Notes: a model not told the origin generated them from the letters alone. DNA of 64,000 bases from Pseudoscleropodium purum (GCA_963969395.1 OZ017803.1:15190001-15254000); one strand, 5' to 3'; counted from the first letter of the stretch, positions 24,141 to 35,326 are shown. A program made the numbers and translations.

Positions 24141-24799
24141 AAGCTAGAAGGAAGAAAGAAGAGTGTATCGAGATGACATTCAAATGATTCAGAAGGGCCA
24201 AAAGGGCGCACCTAGAATACCAAGATCTAACTTCCTACAACAAACAAGGCATGACCTAAGAATCCTCCTTCATAGAGTACAATACATCAGATGCAACAGT
24301 AGCTCCCAATGCAAAGGAGGACACTATTGTACAAGAATGTGGAAGATCGATATCCAAGTAGGAAAGGGTGGATGAAAGCATTGAAATGACGGACTCAATT
24401 GCTGCATAGATTGAATTTCAAATTGTGTCCATCAAATTAAGGCCATTCCAAAAGGCCTCAATTGCTATTTGAAATGAAAAAATCCAATAGCTGTGATAAT
24501 ATTTGATAATGTCAATTTCTTAGATGTAATAACATAAAACAGACCATCATGACCATCATTTTGCCATTATGCCATTGCTGAATTTTATTTTATTTTATTT
24601 CATACATAAAGATAAGTATGAGAAATGGTGAGAGTAGTTGTATTTTTTCAATAAAATATAGGAGCCGACCAATTTCTGATCACCCCTCAATTTCCAACCT
24701 ATAGATTGTTTTATTTTTATGAAGTTGTGGCACGATTCCCAAAGTAGTTGTGGTACATGATGATTAGTTGCAAGGCTCTCAATATTGCAATCAACCATT
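24141..24799. other. Intergenic DNA left of the gypsy element
   Basis: No gene seen. The last part has TTTCCAACCTATAG (24691-24704) and TTGCAATCAACCA (about 24785-24797), which reappear inverted just right of the retrotransposon. Confidence 0.5.
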
Positions 24800-25162
24800 T
24801 GTCACGGGATGTGGCGTCGGGGGTTTCTCTACATCGTAGTGTTTTAGCGTAGGTTAGTTGTTGTTAATCTACATGTGTGTGGGACGTGCGACCGGCACAC
24901 CTCATTCATCCTACGGATGAGTTTAATCCGTTAGGGTTTTATGTGTGTGTGCGTATAATGGCGCACATGTGCTTGACTTGACGTCTTTGTCAAGTCAAGC
25001 TTTGTGAGTGAGTTAGAGAGTGTTAGTGATTACCGTTGCTTGTAAGTGATTGTTTATCATTAGTGAAGGCTCCGCATTCTCTCATACTTCTTACACTCGT
25101 TGATTCTCCCTTTGTGGAGTACAAGCCGCTTGACTACTCTTGTGATTTGCAACATACTCACT
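24800..25162 (+). repeat. 5' LTR (segment B only)
   Basis: Matches 34067-34429 with 11 transitions and no indel. It includes a perfect 12-bp-arm palindrome at 24971-25000 (GCTTGACTTGAC, 6-nt loop, inverse). It lacks the final 106-bp segment present in the 3' LTR. In its place, 25161-25181 is an inverted copy of 24974-24994. Confidence 0.85.
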
Positions 25163-26483
25163 TGACAAAGACGTCAAGTCACGTTTCTTGCAATAGTTCT
25201 CAAATTTGACATTGAGTTATTTAAAAAAAATTGTGGGTAGTTTAGATTTTGTTATAGAGTGCGCGGAGATGGAGCCAACGCCACCGACGGCGCCTAAATC
25301 GGACGATTTTTGGAGAAGTTGTGAAGATTGGAAGTTGAGGAGCAAGAAGTTCTGGAGTTTCAGCAGTTTCAGCAGTTTCAGCAGTTTTGCGATTTTTCAT
25401 TTGTTTTCAATTTTTCATCCATTGGGACAGTTTCATCCACTGCAGACAATTTTCATCCACTAGGCAGATTTCATCCGCTGTGGAGTTTTCATCCATCCAA
25501 TAGCGCATTCACACTGTAAGTGGTTCGAGTTATTTTCTGAACCGGTTTCATTTTAGCCGTGTTCACACTGGAGGAAGTCCAATTCTGACAGGGTTCTAAA
25601 TGCGTCAGGTACCCTGAACCGTGCCGTAGTACCTAATCCCGTCAGTTTTTGGAAAATTTCAGATCATCCCTGGACCCAAAACTTGGAAAATCTAACTTTT
25701 GCAATTTTTGTTATTTTCGAATTCCGTCTGCGGATTTGAGTTCGTAGGGGGATTGTAAGCCTAGTGGTGGGAAAAAAAATTTAGTTTTCAAAACTTTGAA
25801 AAATCACATTTTTATGTGCCTTTTTACAAAAATAAAATAAAATTTAGTGTCAAACTTTGGAGGTAGTTTGTGAGGGCAATTTTACTCGCTTGTGAGTGAA
25901 ATTTGTGCCCATAGTTTGAGTATCTCGTCATTTATCCAATTCTAGTGTTGGATTGACATTTTATCGCGTTATCATCCATTGTTTTGTTAAGTAATGGGGG
26001 ATTAGTGTTTGTGAACACCACAACCGTAGGATTCCATCTCCTCCTTAGTTTTAGACATTTGGGGAACATCTTTGGTGTTTCTCTTGCTTTGCAGATATTG
26101 TGACTTGGGATTATCCACTGCAAGCGCGTGCCAATGGCTCTAATTCTTTTGTCAAATCTGCTTTTATGTTGTTGGGGGAGAGGATCCGGTTTTGATTTTT
26201 GGATTCTTGTGCGGTACCTCCCCCGTGTTGCGGGCTTGTTGCCGGTGTTTTCCAGTGGCCCCATTTCTTGTTGTCTCAGATTGTGATAGGATACTATAGG
26301 GGTGAAGTCGGGTTAATGGCCGGCAAGACCTTTTTATGTGGGGGGTTGTGGTTGGACCTGTGGTAGCCGGAGGTGATGGCTAGTAATCCACATAGCTTGG
26401 TGATTTTGAAGGTGCAGGTTGCCCGTCCGTACCCTTACCTTTTAGATAGTACCCGTAGATAGTTTCCTTGGTGGTTGTTGTTT
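25163..26483 (+). other. Untranslated leader of the gypsy element
   Basis: No long frame. It contains a short CAG-type tandem repeat (TTTCAGCAG, near 25358-25388) and repeated TTTCATCCA motifs (25395-25500). No standard methionine-tRNA primer-binding site follows the shared LTR segment, so the primer is unknown. Confidence 0.6.
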
Positions 26484-28245
26484 ATGGTGAGTACTAGGAG
26501 TCGGTATTACCGCTCCCCCTCACCAGACCACCCGGAAAGTGTTTCCACCGCAGACTTTAGGCCATGGTCGGATACTGATGAGGCTTTTGAGCCTGTTTCG
26601 GCGTTGGATACTGATTGTAGGCTTCGAGTTTGGAGTGTGGGCACGTTTGGCGACATGGAGGATGATTTTCGTCATGTTGTGCAAGACAGGTTCTTGGGAC
26701 GAGCTGGGGGTATCTCCTTGCCCGATTGGCAACTCTGATTCCAGACATGGATGAAGGAGAAGTGCCAGCGGACACCGTCGTTCAACGACTGGTACGCGTT
26801 TGAGTTGTTGCCACAGCATTTGGAGCTGGAGGCGCTTTAGATATACAGGAGGTGGATTGCATTGCACGCAGAGGAATTGCGCCCAGTTGAGGACTATTGG
26901 CGTGATCGTGTGGAGTTGGTGACTGTACTCAAGGAGGCTGTGGTTGCCCGAGCTCCTTCTTTTGACGATCCGCCTAAGGATGAGGAAGGTTCCTCTAGTG
27001 GAGATCCTAGGCGAAAGGGCATTGCTCTGGTGGGTGAAGGGTCCGGCTTGGGGGCCATGTCACGTTTGGCTCAAGCCACACGGGTGGCATTGGAGGCAGT
27101 CGGTCCTCCGCCTCGCTTCAATCCTCTGGCGTAATTTATGGCGCATTTGGAGATGGAGTATGGAGGTTTTCGGCGTGATCAGATGCGCCGCATCTAGGAT
27201 TTCCACCATGAGAAGGAGGATACCCCACGCACTATGTATACTTGATTGTCACGGTTGGCAATGAAGGCTAGTGATGTGTTCATGGAACGTCAGCTTATGA
27301 AGATTTTTATCTCCAAGCTAGACAAGCGGATGGTTGAGTTGATCAGCTCGCACCTCCTCTTCCAATACGGCAGCAACGCGACCTTGGCTCAAGCGTTCGC
27401 CGAGGTGGAAGCGCTTGACCGGGCATTAGGCGTGAGTGAGGCCACAGACTTGGTCACATCGCTTTTAGAGGCTCCCAAGCCCAAGAAGCTTGCTACAGCT
27501 ACAGGTAGTTTGGCGGAGGCACAACCTGAAAAGGTTGTATATTGCTGGGCTTGTGGAGAGGCTGGTCACATCAAAGGGGACCCCAATTGTCCCAAGAAGA
27601 AGGGGCAGAGGTGGGGGAGCCCAAGCCCAAGACCGAGGCAGCCAAACTTGTAGAGAAGACTGGGGGCAAGGGGAAGAAGCTTGTGACATGCTCTCATTGT
27701 GGCAAGCTCGGCCACAATGATGAGAATTACTTCATTCTTCATCCTGAGAAGTGCCCGACGTCTTTAAGTGGCGGATCAGAGGCTGTGAAATCACTTCAAG
27801 CCGAATTGGCGGAGCTAAAGAAGCAGATGAGCACGATGGCTTCTTTGGGGCAAGTGGTAGACACACGACCTGCGATGAGGGGTCAGGGCTCATCTTTAGC
27901 CCTAGATCGCTACTTATATGGTGCTTCAGGGGAGGTGGTGGCAGCGGTTGCCACTTGTGCTCAGACCATTGCATAGGCGGTGGCACCCTCTTCCATTGTG
28001 CCGGGTAGTAGTAGTCGTTCACGCCATGTGGGTTTACTGGACTACATTAGTCAGTCCCGGCTACCTCTTTCGTTTAGCATTGCGGATGCGGCTTCTTCTA
28101 CTGCCGCTCCCACATCGAATCCAGTCCCACCGGTTTCTTCTAGTTGTGGAGATGCTGCATACACCTTGGCATATAAGGTGTTGCAGTTGCCGGTGTTTGC
28201 TGGCGTGGACTTCTCACACCGGATTTTCAACCATTCGGTGTATTC
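26484..28245 (+). pseudogene. Gag polyprotein of the gypsy element
   Basis: The likely start is ATG at 26484 (VSTRSRYYRSPSP). One frame runs to about 27600 with five stops (26736 TGA, 26838 TAG, 27132 TAA, 27195 TAG, 27243 TGA), then shifts and continues with a TAG at 27974. Near its end are two zinc-knuckle-like motifs: CWACGEAGH at 27542-27568 and CSHCGKLGH at about 27688-27715. In the second, the cysteine expected after the histidine reads tyrosine (NYF), which fits G-to-A change. A heptad-like stretch (LQAELAELKKQM) follows. Gag would form the particle and bind RNA. Each stop is one C-to-T step from an expected CAG, CAA or CGA codon. Confidence 0.8.
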
Positions 28246-29265
28246 CACTTGGCGGATAGTATGTTGGAAGGCAAGGTGCCCATTCCGTCGTTGGAGGTGT
28301 CACAGGCAATGACGACTCCATCCACTGAGGAGGATTTGGTGGCAATGCGGGCCAAGTTGGTGGCGGAGGCTATTTCTGCATTTGAAGCCAATGCCACTTC
28401 CACACCTATGGAGCAGTCATCCAAGGATCAGTCCTTGATCTCTGGAGTGGCTTATTTGTCTGATGTTGCAGCTCGGTCGGCACGGGAGCGACGTAGTGTG
28501 CGTCCAGGGGTGATACGTTTGGTGAATGACGACAGAGTCATGGTAGTTGGCCGTACGGATGGCAACCCCACTCGAGCTACCCCCCTACGTGTTATAATGG
28601 ATTCCGGGGCTCAACCAGTGATGATTGGCAAACAGCTAACCCAAGATTTGGGTCTAGGTGCTTTAGACCTCGAGCCTTGTCCATTCACAATTGTCACATC
28701 GGTTGGGGGAACGGAGAAGGCCATGGGATATATCCGACATCCATTACAGTTGATGTTTGGTGTGGGATCTGGTCCATTGTTTTCACATGTCTCTCTTCAG
28801 TGCATTGTGACTGGTGCCACCAACTACGACATTTTGGTGGGTCAACAGGCACTTTATCCACTCGGCTTTGGGGTGGATAACTGGACAGAGGAGGCTTGGA
28901 TTAGGCTTGGGTGGTCTGCCGGTGATGGCAGCAAGGAGCTCATCCCCGTTGTCTTCGCATCTAGCACAATGACTCCTACGGCGGATGCTATGTTTGGGTG
29001 CAGCGCTTTGGCATCCGATTTGCCATGTGGTTCTACGCTTTTAGAGGAGACATATGCTTTTATGTCAGGGGTAGCCGAATCACGGGAGAACGTACCACCA
29101 CAGATCCCTCCACGTCATTGCAAGGATCCGGTTCCACCTTGGGGGACTCAATTGGAGCTCACTCGCCGCAGTCAGGAGATTGTGGATGCTTTAGATGGTT
29201 CGCATTACTCAGAGTATTCTTCTACCCCATTGTTGGCTCGCACTATTCAGTGGCGTCCACCAGAT
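28246..29265 (+). pseudogene. Retroviral-type aspartic protease region of the gypsy Pol
   Basis: The frame is open from 28249. The active-site motif is VIMDSGAQPVMI, with the aspartate codon at 28600, followed by the flap region and NYDILVGQQALYPLGF, which matches the closing hydrophobic-glycine part of pepsin-like retroelement proteases. The enzyme would cleave Gag-Pol. It is fused in frame to the methyltransferase that follows, with a spacer of about 130 codons between them. Confidence 0.82.
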
Positions 29266-30522
29266 GAGGGTATTACCCTCGTGGAGCTCTTTGCCGGCAT
29301 TGGTACAAGGCTAGCGGCGGTGTTAGAAGCCGAGCTCAAAGTACAACGGTACATTCATGTGGATAGTGGCTTTGCGGCCAACCATGCCGCTCACCATCAC
29401 ATCCAACGTCTTTTGGCATTGTATCCAGAGCAGTTACCACCTTCTGCGATTCAAAAGTGTTTTGGTAAATTGCCACGTGATGTGACCTTGATTAGTGAGG
29501 ATGATCTTCGCTGATTGGGTCAGATGGACTTGGTGATTGCCGGATGGCCTTGCCAAGGCCATTCACGGGTGGGCAGTGGACGTGGCTTAGATGATCCACG
29601 GTCGGGGCTCTTTGCGGATTTGCTTAGGCTCATCCAGTGGTAGATTACCCACCAATCGATGCCACCGGGGTACATTTTTGAGAATGTACCTCCATTGGGG
29701 GATACACGGATGAAGGTGCGTGAGGATGGGGCATACATCCATCACCTTCTTGGTGCCCCCACGTATGTTGATGCCGCGGCGTTGGGCTCTTACGCCCATC
29801 GGCCACGTTGGATTTGGACCAATTTGGCATCATCGGCAATGCTCACCTCTGCACTTGCACAAGTGCAGCGACCCGTGCGGCATGAGGTGGATGACATCTT
29901 GGACGACCATTGTGTTTCCACAAAGGTTACCAAGGATGATGAGCCACCTTTGGCTATGGTGAACCGCGTTGGTTTCACATAGGGGGCATTTTCCACATTG
30001 ATGTGCTACCCTGGGTCTTTTGCCTTTAGGACACGCAGTCCGGGTATGGTTTGGAACTCTACTTCCCAAACTTATAAGGAGCCTTCTACCAATGAGAGGG
30101 AGCGAGCCATGGGCTTTTTGACAGGCACCACTACGGCACCGGATCTCTCTGAGGGCCAACGTCGTTATTTGTTGGGTCAAGCTATTGACCTCAACACTCT
30201 TGTTTGGATTTGTGGCCTCTGTTTCGCCTTTCAGCGCCGTTCGCGTGACCAGCCACACGTGCTGGGGGCAGACTCTGATGGTCAGGGGGCAGCGGGGCCA
30301 CATCTCACAGAGAGCGAGGAAGCGGAGTTGCTTTTTTGTTTGGAGAGGCACGTAGATGAGGAGCTTCGTGCTCAGCGTGTCTGTGTAGCCTTGGCCGAGG
30401 ACTTTGGTAGAGAGGATGCTGGGGATATCTTTTCCCGATTTTATCATCACGATATGGAATTTTACGTGGATCCCGTGAGTGAGAAGGTTGGGGGCATGAA
30501 TGCTCTCTTTGCTACTAAGTAG
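29266..30522 (+). pseudogene. Cytosine-5 DNA methyltransferase domain inside the gypsy Pol
   Basis: C5-methyltransferase motifs occur in the normal linear order. Motif I is LVELFAGIGT (29278-29307), binding S-adenosylmethionine. Motif IV is AGWPCQGHS, with the catalytic cysteine codon at 29551. Motif VI is FENVP (29677-29691). Motif VIII is HRPRWIW (about 29797-29817). Motif IX is RERAMGF (about 30097-30117), and motif X is LLGQAIDLNT (from about 30171). The linear order excludes the permuted plant DRM arrangement, and the VDA...HRPRWIW stretch resembles DNMT3-type enzymes. The domain keeps the same frame throughout but has stops at 29512, 29641, 29980 and 30520. It lies between protease and RT, so in an intact element it would be made as part of Pol. 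The target-recognition region is short. Confidence 0.9.
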
Positions 30523-32050
30523 CAATCATTGGCCGTGCCGGTACGCAGTGAGTCTTCTACGATGGAGAAGGAGACCACAGAGTTTGATGATTGGCCTTTG
30601 GAGTTAGGGTCACATTTTACCAGTGCGAGCGTTCATACGTTCGTATCGCAGCTGTTTTGCCTTTAGTCTCCATGATTTGGAGGGCTATAAAGGCAAACCC
30701 ATTCACATTGAGTTGGAGGACGACCACCCAATCTTCCGACGCCCGTACAAGCTCAGTCTTTCAGAGAAAGTTGGTGTGCAGACTCGTTGTCAAGAGTTGT
30801 TGGCCGCCAGCTTGATTGAGCTCTCTAACGGTGAATATGCTTGTGCCACAGTTATGCCATCGAAGAAGGATATCTTTGGCAACTGGACGGAGAAACGGAT
30901 GTGTGGCGATTATAGATCGGTCAACCGCAAGACCAAGTCAGACTGGTATCCCATGCCCATGCTAGAGGAGTTATTTGATGCGGTGGGCCACGCTAGAGTA
31001 TTTAGTACTCTAGATTTGCGGTCTGGTTATCATCAGTTACCATTGATGGTGGATGACCGAGTGAAGACTGCATTCTGGAGAGTTGATCTGGATGGGAGAG
31101 ATCAACTCTACCATTGGAAGTTTCTCCCATTTGGCCTCAAGAACGCACCCGCTGAGTTTTAGAGGGTGATGGACCGGGTGTTGACCGGTTTACCGTTTGC
31201 TCGATGCTACATCGATGATGTTATCATTTTTAGTAGCAACCCACAAGAGCATGTGAGGCATCTTCAGGAAGTATTTGAGAGATTACGGCAGTGGGGATTG
31301 CGTTTGCACCATGGCAAGTGCAAGTTCTTCCACGACCGGTTGCCATATTTGGGACACATGATTGTTCCAAGGGGTCTTGGTGTACAGCAGGCCAAGGTGG
31401 ATGCATTGCAGAAGATTCCTGCCCTAATTGACGTGTCACGGCTTCGAGCTTTTCTTGACTTGGCGAATTACTATCGCCGATTTGTCAAGAACTTTAGCTT
31501 GATTGCTAAACCGTTGACTATTCTCACAAGAAAGGATCAACCATGGACTTGGGGACGCAAGAAGGAGCATGCATTTGCTACCTTGAAGCTGAAGCTCGGT
31601 TCAGCTCTTGTATTGCGGCATCCGGATGCAAAACGGCCCTTTCAATTGCACACAGACTGGAGTGCGGTGGGATTGGGTGTAGTATTGACTCAGAAGGATG
31701 AGGAAGGACGGGAGTATGTTGTTGCTTTTGCTTCTAGGAGCAACAACAATGCGGAGTCCAACTATTCATCCTATGAAGGTGAGGCTTTGGCAGCAGTTTG
31801 GGCCATAGCTCATTTCAGGCCTTATTTGTATGGGCAACGTTTTACGTTGGTGACCGACCACCAGCCTTTGAAGTGGCTCATGGAATCTAACAAGCTCACT
31901 GGCAAGCTTGCTAGGTGGGCTTTGTTGCTTCAAGAGTATGATTTTGAGGTTGTACATCGGGCCGGCATCACCAACTTGGATGCAAATGGTCTTTCTCGCA
32001 ATCCAAGTCCTTCGGAAGAGGATGTGACTGGTGCTAGGTGGCATGGGGAT
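30523..32050 (+). pseudogene. Reverse transcriptase and RNase H of the gypsy Pol
   Basis: After a frameshift near 30660 the RT shows FSTLDLRSGYHQL, FLPFGLKNAPAEF and the catalytic box YIDD (31208-31219). A TAG at 31160 stands where gypsy RTs have glutamine in NAPAxFQ. RNase H follows: HTDWSAVGLGVVL, YSSYEGEALAAVWA and VTDHQPLKWL, ending near LDANGLSR. These enzymes copy element RNA into DNA. The sequence relationship is clearly Ty3/gypsy. Confidence 0.92.
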
Positions 32051-33060
32051 TGTGATAGGGAGTCGGTTCCGAGGTGGCATGCAGCGGCTTATCTCACCTT
32101 GATGTCTGGCTCCACATCGACGTTGTTTGACTTGACAACGGATGAGGAACCAGACAAGGCCCAAGTGATTAGCGATGTGTGGGAAGACATTCCAATCTTG
32201 CACAAGCTACAACATGGGATGCTTCCACCTACTCTTTCAGCTATGGAGCGCGATCAAGTTGGACACCGGATAATAAGGTTTCGTTGGGAGAACGGCCTTT
32301 TATTTCGGGTGTGGCCGGATGGGACTAGGCGCATAGTTCCCAGGCCAGATCAGAGGGCTTCGTTGGTACGGCAAGTACACGAAGACCTTGGTCATTTTGG
32401 TGTGCGACGGACTCATTCAATGTTGCGCAACTAGTATTGGTGGACCGACATGTATCAGCAGGTCGCCACTTATGTTTCACGGTGTGAGGTGTGTGATCGG
32501 GTGCGATCTAGCTTCAACACTTTATCACCGCAGTTGCAACCTTTGCCCATTATGGGATTGGGCTATCGTTGGTCCTTGGACTTTGTTGGTCCACTTGTCG
32601 TGACTCCACGTGGAGCCAAGTATGTCTTGGTGATGGTGGAGCATTTTAGCAAGTGGATTGAGCTTGTGGCTCTTCCATAGAACTCTTCAGAGTTGGCGGC
32701 CATGGCATTCCTCGACCGAGTGTTGGCTCATTTTGGAGCCCCAGCTGAGGTTTTGACTGATCAGAGGCGAGAGTTCCTTGGGGCTTTTGAAGCTTTGTGT
32801 ACCAAGGCTTTGATTGACCATCGTACCACTTCTCGGGATCATCCGGAAGCGGACGGTTTGGCGGAGCATGTGGTTCAAACCGTGAAACGAGGCCTACGGA
32901 AGTATGGATTACTCCGAGGTGGCCACCGTGATTGGGATCTAATGATACCATGGATCGCCATGGGGTATCGGTTTAGTCGACAAGCTTCACTGGCTGCTTT
33001 TAGTCCGTATTTTATATGGACGGGAGCCCATTCTACCCTGTTCTGTACGAGAGAAGTTGG
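32051..33060 (+). pseudogene. Integrase of the gypsy Pol
   Basis: The zinc-binding HHCC part is VHEDLGHFG ... CEVC (about 32375-32495), with a TAG at 32432. The DDE core has aspartate codons at 32579 (SLDFVGP) and 32759 (VLTDQ) and glutamate at 32864 (GLAEHVVQT). A TAG at 32678 follows VALP. The integrase would insert the cDNA. The end of the domain shifts frame near 33040, leading into the C-terminal extension. Confidence 0.9.
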
Positions 33061-33644
33061 CTCCTGTTGTGGATTTGGATGATCCAGAGGTGTGGATCCA
33101 GTGTTTGCGTGACCGAGTGGAGTTCTTCAAGCGGGCCATGCCGATGGCCATGGAGAATTTATCCATTGCTCACCATCGCGACACGCTACGGTACGCTCGC
33201 ATTCGTAGCGGCGCCTACCAACCTCAGTTGCGACATTTTTCCACGGAGAATTACGTTTATTTGCAGCGTGAGGCACCCACGACATTGGACGTCAAGGTTA
33301 GACGGACCATTCTTCGCGTGAAGAATGTGTTGCCTAGTGGTATCTTATTGTTGGAAGGCATGGATGGCCGGGAGTGTCGGGAGCACTCTAAAAATTGTGC
33401 TCCTTGCCATTTACCCATTGATGGCTCCGTTCATCCTAAGTTGGCCGTTGTGCTAGAGGGCCTTCCATGTTTTGTGTGTGGTGAGAAGAAGGACACTGCT
33501 ACCATGTTATTGTGCGATCATTGCCAGCGTGGATGGCATATGGCTTGCTTGACGCCACCTCTTTCTACTCTACCGTCCGGGGATTGGACTTGCCCTCATT
33601 GTAGGAGGTCTTCTAACCATGTTTCACGTAGTGAACTCACTTGA
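33061..33644 (+). pseudogene. Integrase C-terminal extension with PHD finger
   Basis: An open frame continues the integrase C-terminus (DLDDPEVW, LRHFSTENYVYLQRE) and ends in a PHD zinc finger coded by 33468-33602. It reads CFVCGEKK, LLCDHCQRGWHMAC, DWTCPHC, a complete Cys4-His-Cys3 set with the usual tryptophan before the last cysteine pair. PHD fingers read histone H3 tails. In chromoviruses a chromodomain sits at this place, so this is probably the targeting module. The finger is intact although most of the element is broken. Confidence 0.88.
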
Positions 33645-34066
33645 CTTTCTCATACACTTTCACTGGTGTGGTGCGTTGCCATCTAGTTAGAGTTCTTGGT
33701 TTTGTTTCAGACATAAGCAACGTGAAGATTGACCAAGGGATTGGCAACAAAGTTGCCTAAGGCGATTAAAGATGGGGCTCACATTGCACCCAGCCTACCC
33801 TCTCTTTGTTACTTCTCCATGCGCTTATTGATTCGGCGATGGATTACCTTTTGACTGGATGTGTATAGTTGTTGCAGCGACATCACCGTGGCGATAGTCT
33901 ATGTTGTGTTGTTTGGTCCTAGCGAATTAGAGGGGCTCTTTATCCGCTAGGGGGGGCACTCGAGGGTGTACTTAGCATAATTGTGTTTGACTATGTTTTT
34001 CGTTTGTTTGATGTTGGTTGAGACTCTCGATCTGTTGTGGTTATCGATCTTTCTTTACACGACAGC
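33645..34066 (+). other. 3' untranslated part with polypurine tract and partial LTR tail
   Basis: A G-rich tract (GCTAGGGGGGG, 33946-33956) fits a polypurine tract. It is followed by 33957-34064, which duplicates the last part of the 3' LTR (34426-34535), then two bases (GC) and the full LTR start at 34067. Confidence 0.65.
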
Positions 34067-34535
34067 TGTTACGGAATGTGGCGTCGGGGGCCTCTCCACA
34101 TCGTAGTGTTTTAGCATAGGTTAGTTGTTGCTAATCTACGTGTGTGTGGGACGTGCGACCGGCACACCTCATTCATCCTACGGATGAGTTTAATCCGTTA
34201 GGGTTTTATGTGTGTGTGCGTATAATGGCGCACACGTGCTTGACTTGACGTCTTTGTCAAGTCAAGCTTTGTGAGTGAGTTAGAGAGTGTTAGTGATTAC
34301 CGTTGCTTGTAAGTGATTGTTTGTCATTAGTGAAGGCTCCGCATTCTCTCATACTTCTTACACTCGTTGATTCTCCCTTTGTGGAGTGCAAGCCGCTTGA
34401 CTACTCTTGTGATTTGCAACATACTCACTCTCGAGGGTGTACTTAGCTTAGTTGTGTTTGATTATGTTTTTCGTTTGTTTGATGTTGGTTGAGACTCTCG
34501 ATCTATTGTGGTTATCGATCTTTCTTTACACGACA
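34067..34535 (+). repeat. 3' LTR (segments B plus A'), 469 bp
   Basis: Begins TGTTACGG and ends CACGACA, giving TG...CA ends, then the target duplication CATT. The first 363 bp match the 5' LTR; the last 106 bp have no counterpart there but match 33957-34064. Confidence 0.8.
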
Positions 34536-35318
34536 CATTGGTTGATTTGCAACTAGCCTATAGTTGGAAATAGAAAAGTCTATATGTCTAGTATAGGTTG
34601 TGTAGTACAGTTTGGCTAAAAAAATTTTAATAATCATATTTTGAGTTAAAAAATTCTAGAAAATTATATAATCCTTCTAAATTGTACTTCTATATAAGGA
34701 AAAATTTCTACACTCCACATGTCCATGATTGCTTAAGTGGTTGGAAATGGGTTGGCTCCCCTATAAATTTGTTATAAATTTTTGAAGTGTACACCCCATC
34801 ATGATCCAAATGAGTCTTTAGACTACTCTAGAATCACCAAAAAGTCTATCTATAATGGTCATCTTACTCACCTCAAACAAGTCACAATATTTATTTTACC
34901 ATGGCTACAATGTGAAGGCCTCAAAAAATCACTTTGTGTAATAAATTTATACTCTAAGGTGGAAGACAATTCTTGTTGTAGAGTAAGTGAACTATTCTTG
35001 ATCCCCCCCATTTTTGTCATGTAGGTTGCTCTATTTCTTATCATCTCTAATTTAGTTGTCAACTCACGTAAAACACAACTATCAAGAGCAACATAAATGT
35101 CCAAAAAGTGTACATTGAAAGCATAGAATGATCACAAAATGTACATTGAAAGACACAATTATTACTTATATCTATTTTGTAACCAACCTATGGTCAAAAA
35201 TAGAATGACCTATATAACAAGAATAGGTTTAATGAAATCTTCACCAAAAAAATTCATGAAAATTTCATTTTGAGGAAAAAAATGTAAAAGAATTCAAATT
35301 GTTTTGATGAAGGAATTC
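34536..35318. other. Intergenic DNA with a diverged local direct repeat
   Basis: 34546-34660 and 35175-35290 are related (AAATAGAA, CTATAT, ATAGGTT and AAAAAAATT in the same spacing). No gene is supported. Confidence 0.55.
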
Positions 35319-35326
35319 AAGAACTG

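Larger units (their letters stand above)
24800..34535 (+). mobile_element. Ty3/gypsy-type LTR retrotransposon encoding a DNA methyltransferase and a PHD finger (decayed)
   Basis: Borders are TGTCACGG at the left and CACGACA at the right, with a 4-bp duplication CATT on both sides. Reading along the plus strand: 5' LTR, about 1.3 kb leader, Gag, aspartic protease, C5 DNA methyltransferase, reverse transcriptase, RNase H, integrase, PHD finger, a G-rich tract and the 3' LTR. The RT-RNaseH-integrase order places it in Ty3/gypsy. About 13 in-frame stops and four frameshifts break the coding part. The shared 363-bp LTR segment differs at 11 sites between ends, all transitions, so this copy is not recent and cannot be autonomous. 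Confidence 0.92.

Noticed and set aside
29830..30525. 231-codon minus-strand frame opposite the methyltransferase
   Set aside because: It is a mirror of the methyltransferase coding strand and shows no recognisable motifs.
26484..33644. TAG as a recoded glutamine codon in this element
   Set aside because: TGA, TAA and true frameshifts also occur and the LTRs differ by transitions, so methylation-driven decay is simpler.
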